DNA of 64,000 nucleotides from Bilabrum cf. latius (taxonomy: Eukaryota > Bigyra: Bicosoecida > Bigyra > Bicosoecida), in the NCBI GenBank assembly GCA_965178125.1, contig OZ237758.1:62001-126000 (forward strand), written 5' to 3'. Shown here one piece after another: positions 12,530 to 23,092 of the stretch; position 1 is the first letter of the stretch, and the number at the start of each line of letters is the position of its first letter. Below the pieces are notes generated by a model that was not told the DNA's origin, did not search any database, and saw nothing but the letters and a program-made list of their open reading frames with translations. Made by a program: the position numbers and the translations under genes.

Positions 12530-15208
12530 TCATGCACGCTGGCCTCTTTGGTTTGACTCCGCCCCAGTGGCAGTGCCAGTGGCAGTGGCACGCACGAGGC
12601 TCCGGTAGACCGGGGTGTCGAGCCGGCCATCGCTACCGCTACCGCCACGGCCTCTGGCGGGCACCTCCCATCCACGCAGGCCACCTCCCGACCCTGACGT
12701 GTCTAGCTCGACTTCAGAGTCGCGATGCACCGCCCAATCCTCGGTGTGACGACTGCCTGGGTCCTGTCGCCGCCTCGCCACTGGCATCCCGGTCTCCTCC
12801 GCCACAGCGTCGGCCAGGGACGAGTCCAGCCCAGCCGCGAGGCCCAGCGCATCTTGGCGGTTGAACCCCTCCATGTGTTCCCTGGCATCTCGCAGCAAGC
12901 TCTGCGCATGCTCCATCGACCGGGATAGACCGTACACATCGTCTTCGTCTTCGTCGTCGTCTTCGTCTTCGCTGTCACTGTCCCGAGCAGCGCTCAGGCC
13001 GGCAGTCAGCGACCCAGTGACTCGAGCCGTTGCTGTAGCCGAAGCTGAGTCATCCAGCACCTGCCCACCAGGCCCCTACTTGCGCCCAGTCCCCAGAACC
13101 GCCTCGGCCGCCCCCATTGGACCCTGACGGTGCGAGGCTGCGAGTGCAGACCGCAAGCTCCCCACACCGAGCACGGCACCGCTGGCCCGGGTGTTGTGGC
13201 TGGTGCTGGCCCCACGCTGCTGCCCCCCTTCCTGCCCCTGTGACCGACCCCGCTTCGAGGTTGCAGCGGGGGGGCCTTGGCTGCTCCGAGAGCTGCGGCG
13301 GGATCGATCGGCCCTAGGCCCTCTGCTCCTGGCGCCCCGTGTGCCCTGGCGGCTGCTTCTGTCAGTGCTGCCCACGCTGGAGGTCCGGGGGCGGCTACCA
13401 CCCCGACTGCCAGCACCCCGTGAGGACCGCCTAGATCCACCGCTTCGTCCGCCTCTATCCTCTGCCACGACCACTCCATGCGTTCCGCGAACTGGAGTCA
13501 CCTACCCATTCATGCGACCTGCGGACCGAACGGGGCCTGCGCGAGAGCCCTGGCGCCCCGCACCGCCGTGCAAATCACCACGCACAACCCCACCCCGCCG
13601 CACCGGTAGCCGATCCGCCGCCACGCCCCCTCTCCCTCCCCCCTCCCCTCCCAGCAGCTGGGAGCCTCCCCCTTTCCCACGGGCATCGACCGCGGTGCGG
13701 ACTGGCAACGGCATGGGCATCGGCATAGGCATGGGCTGAGTTCGCTGGCCTGGTACTTGCGGGGCAGGGGTCGGCTGGGGGATGCCTGAATCACGCGGCG
13801 CCGGTTCCGCTCGTAAGGGGGACCCCGGGTGCTGCCCCAGCATGGGGGCACCTGTTGGTGGCTGCTTGCCAACGGCAGATGGTGCAGAGGCGGCAGGGAC
13901 AGCAGCCCGCACTGGCCGTGCAGCAGGCCCGTGTGGCCCGCCCTGCTCAGCTTTGCCCGGTATACTCATCGAGGGCAGCGCTGCTGACCCCTGCAGCCCA
14001 CTAGACACCACCAGCTATTCTCTGGCATGGGACAGTCCCGATAGCCACGGCTCGTCCTCCTGGGCCTCATCCTCAGCGCCCTCATTCTCTCCCCCCCCTT
14101 CTGCCTCCCCCAGTGCGTGCTTGCCTGCGGCTGTGCCTCCATTGCCCTTGCCCGAGGCAGCAAATTTGCCGACTTGAATCGCGCTCGGCTCCAGCGGCAA
14201 CCCAAATCGCAGAAAGCCTTTCCCACTTACTCCTTGCTCCGCCACTGGTGGCTGCTTCTATTGCTGGTGTATCGAGCGATTGCCGGTGCCCGTCAGTGTA
14301 CCGCCGGGCTTGTGGGAGTGTGACTGTGACTGTGACTGTGACTGTGACTGTGACTGTGACTGTGACTGTGACTGTGACTGTGACGCTGTATCTGCTCGCA
14401 TTGCAGGCTCGACGCAGAGGTCTGCATCGATAGTGCTGGAGTCTGCATGCTCCGATTCGACGGCTCTGAGCACGGATTGACCGAGCAGGCTGACCCCTTC
14501 TTGCAGGGCCCCTTGAAGCCTGGCTCGGAGGCTGCTGGCCTCTTGCTCGAGGCGAGCAGCACGAGATTCTGCAGTCACAGCCCTCTCCTCCGCATCGTCA
14601 ACCTTGGACTGTGCAACGCTGTGCTGGCCTTCCATCCTGGATCGCACCTCTCGCTGCGTCACGTTCCGCCACGCGGCAAAGCAAGAGCTCACCCAGCGCT
14701 AGCCTGCCTAAGCATCAAGCCTGGAAGCTAAGGCAGCGAGCTGTGCCCGTTGGCGTGTTCGGCTACCTAAAACTTGTTCTTCCCAGGCAGAAAATACTGT
14801 TCGTGGGGTGTACCGTAGTGACACGCATGATGACCGATTCCAAAATGCTCGAACAGCAATTAGATCCGAAGCGCGACAAAGCCGTCGTTCTGCCACTGCT
14901 TGCGCATGCTCAGCATGGGTAAGCTACTACCTGAGCCCTTGTAGAGACGCATTCATTGACTTGATCTCCTCGTCGTGCTACCTTTGCAGCTCTGCCGCTG
15001 ACCGCGCATGGGTTGCACGGATTTCGGTCTCGCACGCCAAAATAGCTTCGTCAATGGTTTCAGAGCAAGCCTGCAAGGCCTTTGACTTCGATTGGCGTAA
15101 AGCATCCATTCTGTAGCTCTTCTTGGTGCGCGCTTGCTGCCATTTTGAAAGCCGCAAGATGAAGATTGCGGCCTCAACTCGCACTGCACACTTGCACTTG
15201 CCTACCAT
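12530..15208 (-). CDS. Coiled-coil protein with SFI1-like F/W motifs and Ser-Gln repeat
   Basis: No confident family assignment. A single open frame runs from ATG 15208 to TGA 12530, 892 aa, crossing TAG at about nine places (for example 14708, 14699, 14255, 14015, 13502, 13076). The N-terminal 200 residues are helical and contain spaced aromatic motifs reminiscent of centrin-binding SFI1/centrosomal repeats (RAFWNR, VFSAWEEQ, CFAAWRNV, FILRLSKWQQ). A heptad-like coiled coil follows (SRAARLEQEASSLRARLQGA). Next is a Ser-Gln repeat encoded by a hexanucleotide microsatellite at 14319-14384, then Pro/Gly and Arg/Ser/Gly-rich low complexity. It ends with an acidic Asp/Glu run and a helical tail. 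A centriole or spindle-pole role is inference only. The start codon lies 17 bp from that of the divergent PRP16 gene; an in-frame TGA directly precedes it. Confidence 0.62.
14319..14384 (+). repeat. Hexanucleotide microsatellite (TGTGAC)11
   Basis: Eleven perfect 6-bp units. On the minus strand the unit reads GTCACA, in frame as Ser-Gln dipeptides of the coiled-coil gene. Length divisible by three means unit gain or loss keeps the frame. Confidence 0.95.
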
Positions 15209-15225
15209 TCACTTAGCCCTGCAGT
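15209..15225. promoter_or_regulatory. Very short divergent intergenic region
   Basis: Only 17 bp separate ATG 15208 of the minus-strand coiled-coil gene from ATG 15226 of PRP16 on the plus strand. Either the 5' leaders overlap and the promoter lies inside the opposite coding region, or one of the two start codons is really further downstream (for example Met codon 15107 in the coiled-coil gene). Confidence 0.5.
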
Positions 15226-18200
15226 ATGTCACAGGCAGGCAGAGTGCGAAAGAGAGATTGGTCCTTATCTGATGGCTAGGAAGACACTGGTGCAGACGGT
15301 CCTGCTATAAAGGTTGCTGCGGGGCGAAGGAAGAAGCGGTCACGCTTTGGCCCTGCCCCGGAGGCTAGTTCGCAACCTCCACGAAGTGATTCCCATCAGA
15401 GCACGTATACATCCATGCCAGCTACGAATGCTTCCAATCCAGATGCAATGAGGGAGAGACGGGGCCGAAAATCGCGATTCGGGGCGGTCCCAGACACCAA
15501 GCAGATTCCTGGACAAGCAGCGGCAATCCCCCCGACGCTACCAGCTGCCTAGGGACACGCTGAAAGCAGCGTTTCTAGCGTGCCAAAATCTTCTCGGGCG
15601 ATGGGGTCGTCTGGGGCATCTTCCGAAGGGGCGTCCGGAGAGGTGATCGGCGGCGGTCAGGGCGCCAAGGCACTCGCTCGCGAGGCGGCACAGATATCGT
15701 GGGAACGTGAGAAGATGGACGTGATGCTTGCCACCGGTCGCAAGGGGAGGGGTATGCTGGAGGGCGCCGCGGAGGCCCCGGACGATGGGTCTGAGAACAA
15801 GGCCCACCTGGTGGTGATGGGCGCACGGCCCCCCTTCCTTCAGGGCAAGGTGAGGCTGAGCAGGCAGCTGCAGATGGTGCCCGTGGTGCGAGATCCTACG
15901 AGCGACATGGCCGTGGGGGCGAAGAAGGGCTCGCACGCGCTGCAGCAGGCGCGGCAGGACAAAGAGAAGAAGAAGATGAGGCAGCGGTTCTGGGAGGTCG
16001 GCGGCAACCGCATGGGCAAGGTGATCGGGGTGCAGGGGCGGGACGAGGAGGCAGAGGCGGGCAGGGAGGCGAGGGAGGGGGAGAGCGCCCGCGTGGTGGG
16101 CATGGGGCAGAAGCAGATGGAGGCAGCGCATGAGATGGCGGCTGCTGCTGCGGAGCTCACTGCCCGTCTGGAGATGAGGATGCGGAAGGGAGAGGGAGAC
16201 GAAGAGGGGGGCAAGGGTGGGCCTGGCAGGGAGGATGGACAGGGTGCAGCGGAGGCATCTCGGAGTGAGGGATCAGAAGAAGCACTTCTATCCAGCTCTG
16301 CAGCTAGTGCTGAGTCTGGTCCCTAGACAGCAGCGCAAGGCAGTGCTGGGGGTGCGCCTGCTGGGAGTGCTAGTGACAGTGAGGACGAGGACGACGGGCC
16401 CATGCCGGTAGCTCCAGCTGGAGGAATAGCCGAGAATCTCGGCGCTGCCGATAAGGAACAAGCAGCGGAAGACAGCAGCGATGAAGATGATGGGCCCATG
16501 CCAGCGCCCCCACCCGAATCAGCCTCATCGGCCTCCTCTTCGACTGCGCCGGCCGCAAGCAGCGGTAGCGGCAGCGGCGGCCCGCCTGCCAGCGGCGCCT
16601 CAGATAGAGAGCTGGTAGCGGCAGTAGCAAAAGCAGCAGCAGCAGGCGCAGCGGCCGGCTAGGACGGTTCTCAAGTCCCCAAGGTGGGGCGGGTGCGGAC
16701 CATCGCGGAGGTGCGTCGGTCCCTGCCCGTGCACTCGGTGCGGGAGGACCTGCTGCGGGTGATCCGGGACAACCAGGTGGTCATCGTGGTGGGGCAGACG
16801 GGCAGTGGCAAGACGACTCAGATGACGCAGTACCTGATGGAGGATGGGTATGGCAGGGAAGGCCTCATGATCGGGTGCACGCAGCCGAGGCGGGTGGCGG
16901 CCATGTCAGTGGCCAAGCGGGTCTCGCAGGAGGTCGGCTGTCCGCTGGGAGACAAGGTGGGGTACACCATCCGCTTCGAGGACTGCACCTCGTCTAGGAC
17001 CAGGATCAAGTACATGACCGACGGGATCCTCATGCGGGAGTCGCTGAGGGACCCCGCGCTGGACCAGTACTCGTGCATCGTGATGGACGAGGCCCATGAG
17101 CGGTCGTTGTACACGGACGTGTTGTTCGGGATCATGCGCAGGGTGCTGCGTAGGAGGCGGGACATCAGAGTCGTGGTAACCAGCGCCACCATGGACGCCG
17201 GCAAGTTCTCGAGGTTCTTCGGCGGGGCTCCCGTGTTCGAGATCCCGGGGCGGCCGTACAAGGTGGACGTGCACTACCTGCGGTCCGCCCCCGACGACTA
17301 CGTGGAAGCGGCCGTGCGCCGGGTGACTGAGATTCACCTGGGAATGCCGGCTGGCGACGTGCTGGTGTTCATGACTGGGCAGGAGGACATCGAGACCACG
17401 TGCGAGCTGGTGGCCACTCGCATCAAGCGGCTCATGGCAGAGGACGTCAGAGCCAAGCTGCGCCGGGGGGAGATCGAGGAGCAGGCCGCCAGGCTGCACG
17501 TGGACGAGGAAGAGGACGAGGAGCGGGGCGCTTCGGCCGCCTCTGCGGGCCTCGAGGAGACGAGCACGTCCGCTGCCGCCGAGCTGGGCGACGACGAGAT
17601 CGACCTGAGTCGGTCTGCCATCGCGCCCATCATGGTGCTGCCCATGTACTCGCAGCTGCCGCAGGACCTGCAGAGCAAGATCTTTGACCCGGCGCCCCCC
17701 GGTGTGAGAAAGGTGGTGGTCAGCACCAACATCGCGGAGACCTCGCTGACCGTGGACGGGGTGGTGTACGTGGTGGACTGCGGGTACTGCAAGCTCAAGG
17801 TGTACAACCCACGCATCGGGATGGACGCTCTGCAGGTCACGCCCGTCTCGCAGGCGAACGCCAATCAGAGGAAGGGTAGAGCCGGCCGCACGAGGCCTGG
17901 CCACTGCTACCGCATCTTCTCGGAGGCCTCGTACCATCGCGACCTGCTGCCCAACCAGGTCCCCGAGATACAGCGCACCAACCTGGCGAACGTGGTGCTG
18001 CTGCTCAAGTCGCTCGGGGTCAAGGACCTCACCACGTTCGATTTCATGGATCCCCCGCCGCAGGAGAACGTGGCCCAGTCGCTCTACCAGCTGTGGGCGC
18101 TGGGGGCAGTGGACGACGAGGGGGAGCTCACTCGCATTGGCAAGAAGATGAGCGAGTTCCCGCTGGATCCCCCTTTGAGCAAGATGATCCTGGTGGCCGA

Positions 18201-19284
18201 GAAGCTGGGCTGCAGCGCCGACGTGGCCGCCATCGTGAGCCTGCTGAGCGTGCCGCAGGTGTTCTTCCGCCCGCGGGGCAGGGAACAGGAGGCAGACGCC
18301 GCCAAGGAGAAGATGCAGGTGCCCGAGAGCGACCACCTGACCCTGCTAAACGTGCTCCAGCTATGGGAGCGCCACGGGCGCAGGGCGGCGTGGGCGCAGC
18401 AGCACTACGTGCACCAGAAAGGCCTCGTGCGGGCCAGCGAGGTGCTTGGGCAGCTGAGGGACGTGATGCGGCAGCAGAGGGTGGGCTTCCTTGGCGAGGA
18501 GGACAATGCCGCGGCGGGAGGGGCGGCGGGGGACAGGGTGCGGCGGGCGCTGTGTTCCGGGTATCTGTACCACAGCGCCAGGGCACACGGCGTGGAGGAG
18601 TACGCCAACCTGCTGACCGGGCTGCCGTGCCACCTGCATCCGACCAGCGCCCTCAGGGTGCTTGGGGCCTCGCCCGACTACGTGGTGTACCACGAGCTCG
18701 TGTACACCTCCAAGGAACACATGATCTGCGTGTCGGCGGTGGACCCCGAGTGGCTGGTGGAGGCAGGCCCGCGGTTCTTCAGGCTCAGGGAGGGGGCGGG
18801 CAGCCGGCGACAGGCCATCGGGGTGCAGGGCACTCTGGGGCCGGAGGGCTTGCCCGCGGGCCAGGGGGCTAGTGCCGCTTCCTCCTCCGCGTCATCTTCG
18901 TCATCTGCCGCTGCATCGACGCCCTCTACAAGGGGGCTATCTGTAGGTGGCAGCACACCGGGCGGGTTCTCCGTGGCAGCGTCCTCTCGGTTCAGCGGGC
19001 TGCAGTCGATAGGCCCTGACAGGCTGCTCACCATGAACCGGTGGGCTGCTGCAGATGCAGAGACACCACTCATCACCAGCGGGGGTCTGGATGAATTCGG
19101 GGCGGGAAGAGGCGGGAGCATGGCAGGACCCCAAGGCGGGGGCGTGGGGGCATCCGCACGAGGTGGAAGGCGGGGCGGGGTCGGGGCTGGAGGCACGAGG
19201 TAGGGTATTGCTGCCGCGATGGAGCGGCTCAAGCGGAGGGAGCAGATGAAGAGGAAGAAGACGCCCAGGCGGGGAGGGCTGTGA
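15226..19284 (+). CDS. DHX38: Pre-mRNA splicing DEAH helicase PRP16/DHX38
   Basis: ATP-dependent RNA helicase that remodels the spliceosome for the second transesterification. One exon, ATG 15226 to TGA 19282-19284, 1352 aa. The N-terminal region has Arg/Lys-rich [12 protein letters not shown] segments and the PRP16 signature [22 protein letters not shown]. Motif I is [11 protein letters not shown], Ia [40 protein letters not shown] and [14 protein letters not shown]; the usual sixth motif has Ala or Ser where Lys is seen. The winged-helix, ratchet and OB regions follow, including [29 protein letters not shown] and [13 protein letters not shown] codons at 15277, 15550, 16324, 16660 and 19201 are in frame; the last precedes a basic C-terminal tail ending in TPRRGGL, a family-typical end. 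Weaker alternative: another DEAH-box splicing helicase, but the N-terminus argues for PRP16. Confidence 0.95.
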
Positions 19285-19399
19285 TGCACGAATGGACGGG
19301 AGAGGAAAGGACCAAGCAATGAATGAATGAAAGCATGGAATACATTGCAATCATCTCTATCTGCAAGCTGCTTAGCGGCCGTCATCCGATGGACTCGCC

Positions 19400-20779
19400 T
19401 CATCCTATCCATCGCACCATGGTGGCTCCGGCCGACACTTGCTCTGGTCCATCGGCCTTCAGCATCGTAACAGTTGTCGGGGTGCTTGTGCGTGCTTCGC
19501 TTAGTGCCGTGCTAGCTGCGTGTGCCTTTGCTTGCGACTCGCTTCGGCCATGTGCGTTCCTGCCTGCACGATTGCTGCCAACATCTTGACTTCCGGCAGC
19601 TGCACTGCCGCTGCGATCGCCGTGACCACCAATAGCAGCACCAGCACCAGCACCAGCATCAGCACCAGCACCAGCACCAGCACCAGCACCAGCACCAGCA
19701 CCAGCACCAGCACCAGCACCAGCACCAGCACCAGCACCAGCACCAGCACCAGCACCAGCACCAGCACCAGCACCAGCACCAGCACCAGCACCAGCACCAG
19801 CACCAGCACCAGCACCAGCACCAGCACCAGCACCAGCACCAGCACCAGCACCAGCACCAGCACCAGCACCAGCACCAGCACCAGCACCAGCACCAGCACC
19901 AGCACCAGCACCAGCACCAGCACCAGCACCAGCACCAGCACCAGCACCAGCACCAGCACCAGCACCAGCACCAGCACCAGCACCAGCACCAGCACCAGCA
20001 CCAGCACCAGCACCAGCACCAGCACCAGCACCAGCACCAGCACCAGCACCAGCACCAGCACCAGCACCAGCACCAGCACCAGCACCAGCACCAGCACCAG
20101 CACCAGCACCAGCACCAGCACCAGCACCAGCACCAGCACCAGCACCAGCACCAGCACCAGCACCAGCACCAGCACCAGCACCAGCACCAGCACCAGCACC
20201 AGCACCAGCACCAGCACCAGCGCCCAGCTCGCATGTATGAGTTACAGCTGTTGATATTGACGTGGGTTGGATTGCAGCAGCTGCCGCGGATTCCCCCGAG
20301 GGATCCAGCTCCCTTAGCATCGCCAGCAAATCGGTATGCGTGCCCTTTGGGACTGAGCGACTACTGACGATCGTGCACGGCCGAAACCCTTGGCTCCACC
20401 AGAAGTCGACAGAAGCTGGTATCGTGCTCCGAGCCACCAAAGCAACGCGGCCATGAGATAGTGCGAGCTTGGCAGCAGCCTCGACCAGCTAACGTCCAGC
20501 GCCCTGCCGTCTCATGGTTCGATCAACGGCAACAATTGGGACGTATGCGTTCGTGTCACAAGGAGGTACTTCTATCACTAAAATCCCTACATAATCCCCG
20601 CTTCGAGCTACAGCAAGGAATTTGCACGTTGGATCGGACAGGTACGCCAGGAAATTGCCCTCGATGCCGCGCAGACTCCCCTTTTCCAGTGCCTCAAGCA
20701 GTCCTGGGGGTGAGAACTGCACTTCAAAACTCATATCACTTTGCGCATCGTTGGCAACGCGCGGAGTGTGTGCAGTCAT
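19400..20779 (-). CDS. GNAT N-acetyltransferase with long Gly-Ala C-terminal tract
   Basis: Acetyl-CoA-dependent N-acetyltransferase of unknown substrate, 459 aa. The N-terminal half is a GNAT fold: YVGILVIEVPP, then the pyrophosphate-binding loop VDRTMRRQGAGR followed (after TAG 20486) by QLVEAAAKLA and SVDFWWSQGF. After residue about 185 the protein becomes roughly 98 Gly-Ala dipeptides encoded by a hexanucleotide repeat. A normal-composition tail of about 75 residues follows and ends at TGA 19400. A splice donor-like GTAACT lies just before the repeat, so the tract could be partly intronic, but the frame is open throughout. It is convergent with PRP16 (115 bp between stops) and divergent from the TMEM144-like gene. 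Confidence 0.72.
19637..20222 (-). repeat. (CAGCAC)n hexanucleotide array, about 98 units
   Basis: Near-perfect 6-bp tandem array of almost 590 bp; the only interruption I see is one CAT for CAC near 19659. On the minus strand it reads Gly-Ala in the GNAT frame, and Leu-Val or Cys-Trp in the other two; the plus strand gives Ser-Thr, Gln-His and Pro-Ala. None of the six frames contains a stop inside the array. Confidence 0.97.
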
Positions 20780-20949
20780 GGTTCCATTTCTTGAATATCG
20801 TCACATCCCGCCAAGTGCAACTTGTCGTCTCATGTAGCCCACACAGACTCGCATAACTCCCAAACTGGTTCAATTGTGATATATTTACCATAGTAAAAAG
20901 TGATCACGAGCTGTGATATTATCTTCAGCTTCACCCCAACGCTTGTAGG

Positions 20950-22347
20950 ATGGCTGTCCCAGCCGCACTATCGGTCCTCTTCTGGGGTACATCTAATGTT
21001 CCCCAGAAGATTGCTGAGAAATATGTTGGTGGGGTAGGGAACGGATTGGCGTTTGGGGTCCTCACAAGCTCTGGTGCCGGCATAGGAAGCCTGATCTGTG
21101 GCCTGGTGGCTGCCGTAGTAGAGCCCGGGCAGGCAGCTCCTGTGACCGTCGACCCGTTCGGTGTGTTGGCCGGCGCAATGATCGTTGTTGCACTTGTCAC
21201 TGCAGTTTTTGCCATAGAGCGCTTGGGGCTCGGCCCCTCGCAAGCCCTTTGGGGCGGCTTATCGGTCCTCGTCGCGTACGTCGTCGGTCGCATCGCCTTC
21301 GGCGAGAGGGGGTCAAATGACACGCTAGCTCTCGTTGGAGTCTTAGTCTTGCTCGTTGGAGTCATTTGTATCGCCCTGGCTCCTGCTGCGGCACTTCTTG
21401 TCGATGTTGCGCAGAGCAGCAGCAAGCTCTCTACGGGCCAAGCGCACACTGCCACTGGCAGGAGATCGTAGAAGCAGGTCGCGAATGGGGACGTGGACGC
21501 GGCGATGGCGGCAGCCCCACTGATCCCCCAGCAACATCCTGTCGCATTGTCCACTGGCAGGCACAGTTCACTGGTAGAAGCGAGCAGCGTCCTCGCAGTG
21601 GCAGTGGGGCTGCTCTGCGCCTCTGTCGTGGGCATGGCCGGTGGGCTGCTGCTGGTGCCGGCCCACTACATTAGGGCAAGACAGGCAAGGGGGATCGGGT
21701 ACACGGTGTCGCTGGGCGTGGGTGCACTGGGAGGAGCGGGTTTATTGGTGCTGATGATCGCGACCGGGCTGGTGGGAGGTAGTAGAGTGGGGCCGGCGGG
21801 CGCGGGAGCTGTGGGACTGGAGGGCAAGGGACTGGAGGGCAAGGAACTCGAGGGCAAGGGACTCGAGGGCAAGGGACTCGAGGGCAAGGGACTCGAGGGC
21901 AAGGGACTCGAAGCGGCCAGTACGAAAGATGTTGCTTCGGGTCCCATGGGGGAAGGTAGCACGAATGCAGGCGTATCAATCTAGACTAAGACCGTGGGCC
22001 ACCTTAATTCGGCTCCGATTCGACCGGAAGGCCCCTTAGACCGCGAAAGGGAAGGAGCTTGGGAGGCCCTGGTCGGGATGGCGGGGAGGCCGTGGGTGCT
22101 GTTGCTGGGACTGTGCAGCGGGCTGCTGTGGAGCGCCGGCAACTTGTGTTCGCTTCTCGCCATGCAGGCGCTACCCTACTCGGTGAGTTTCCCGGTGGGG
22201 CAGACAGCCCTGGCAGTGGGTGTGGCCGTGGGGATCTTATGCTTCGGGGAGGTGCCGGGTGTGGTCCCGCGCGCTGCCTTCGTCGGAGGGGTCTGCGCCA
22301 CGGTGTCTGGGGCTTGCTTGCTAGGAATATTTGGGAGCAAAGGGTGA
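20950..22347 (+). CDS. TMEM144/DMT-superfamily transporter
   Basis: Predicted ten-helix drug/metabolite-type transporter of the TMEM144 (glucose/ribose porter-like) family; substrate unknown, likely an endomembrane or plasma-membrane carrier of sugars. 465 aa, ATG 20950 to TGA 22347, with in-frame TAG at 21469 and 21982. The N-terminus has LFWGTSNVPQKIAEKY, a family-typical helix-1 motif. The C-terminal half has SGLLWSAGNLCSLLAMQ and the hydrophobic pair PYSVSFPVGQTALAVGVAVG. The central cytoplasmic loop carries six GLEGK pentapeptides from a 15-bp tandem repeat. It is divergent from the GNAT gene (170 bp) and convergent with the TRPV-like gene. Confidence 0.82.
21814..21903 (+). repeat. 15-bp tandem repeat, 6 copies
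   Basis: Six copies of a 15-bp unit encode Gly-Leu-Glu-Gly-Lys (third copy Glu-Leu-Glu-Gly-Lys) within the loop of the TMEM144-like transporter. Confidence 0.93.
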
Positions 22348-23092
22348 CTACTAGCACCCCTAAAGCAATTGCAGCATAAGGCCCACCAGCATGTTGTGCT
22401 GCCAGTGCCAGTGGCAATGAGTGGCGTTTAACCGCGACTCGAGAACAGAGCTGGACCAACTTCCGAGTCGCACGCTTCGACACTGATAGCAGCATCTCGG
22501 AGCTCGATACATGGCTGCAGCAGAGGGAGGTGCTTCAGTAAGACATTAAAGACCCGAGAAGAGTGCTTACCGCCCTGGCGACGTGATCCGACCACTTCTA
22601 CTGCAAGGGGGGATCGGCAAATGTGCTGAGCCAGAGGCACAGTCAGTCTGCTATCGCAGTGGCCCTGCTGGAGCTGCTCCCTGCAGACGGTGCAGCTATT
22701 GCGTTTGCCGTCTGGGCCCTAAAGACCTGCCCCCTCCTGATGCCGTCGAGTCGTCCGAGGAGGTGGACAGGCGGCACGAGGCCATGGAAGAGGCGGGGGG
22801 TACCCGCGATGCTGGGCGGTCTGCAAGAGCGGGCGGAGGCTGCCAGCAGGACAAGGGCGGAGGCTGCCAGCAGGACAAGGGCGGAGGCTGCCAGCAGGAC
22901 AAGGGCGGAGGCTGCCAGCAGGACAAGGGCGGAGGCTGCCAGCAGGACAAGGGCGGAGGCTGTCAGCAGGACAAGGGCGGACTGCTGGCTCGGTGAGCGC
23001 TGGACGCAGTGGAGTCTGTGCGCGGCTACATGTACGGGTGATTGCTGTTTTATATATGCAAAGCCCCAGTTGGCACATTTCGAGCCAGCTAC
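22348..23092. other. Intergenic region between convergent genes
   Basis: No gene can be supported. The stretch holds a 24-bp tandem array (22832-22983) and several overlapping ORFs on both strands, none recognisable. One possibility on the plus strand starts at ATG 22511 (MAAAEGGAS), splices at GTAAGA 22538 and re-enters near 22608, leading into the repeat; another reads through the repeat in the Gly-Cys-Gln-Gln-Asp-Lys frame. Neither has an independent anchor. Confidence 0.4.
22832..22983 (+). repeat. 24-bp tandem repeat, about 6.3 copies
   Basis: Unit GGCGGAGGCTGCCAGCAGGA plus four bases, nearly perfect; the last full copy has T for C. Open in several frames, coding status unknown. Confidence 0.95.
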
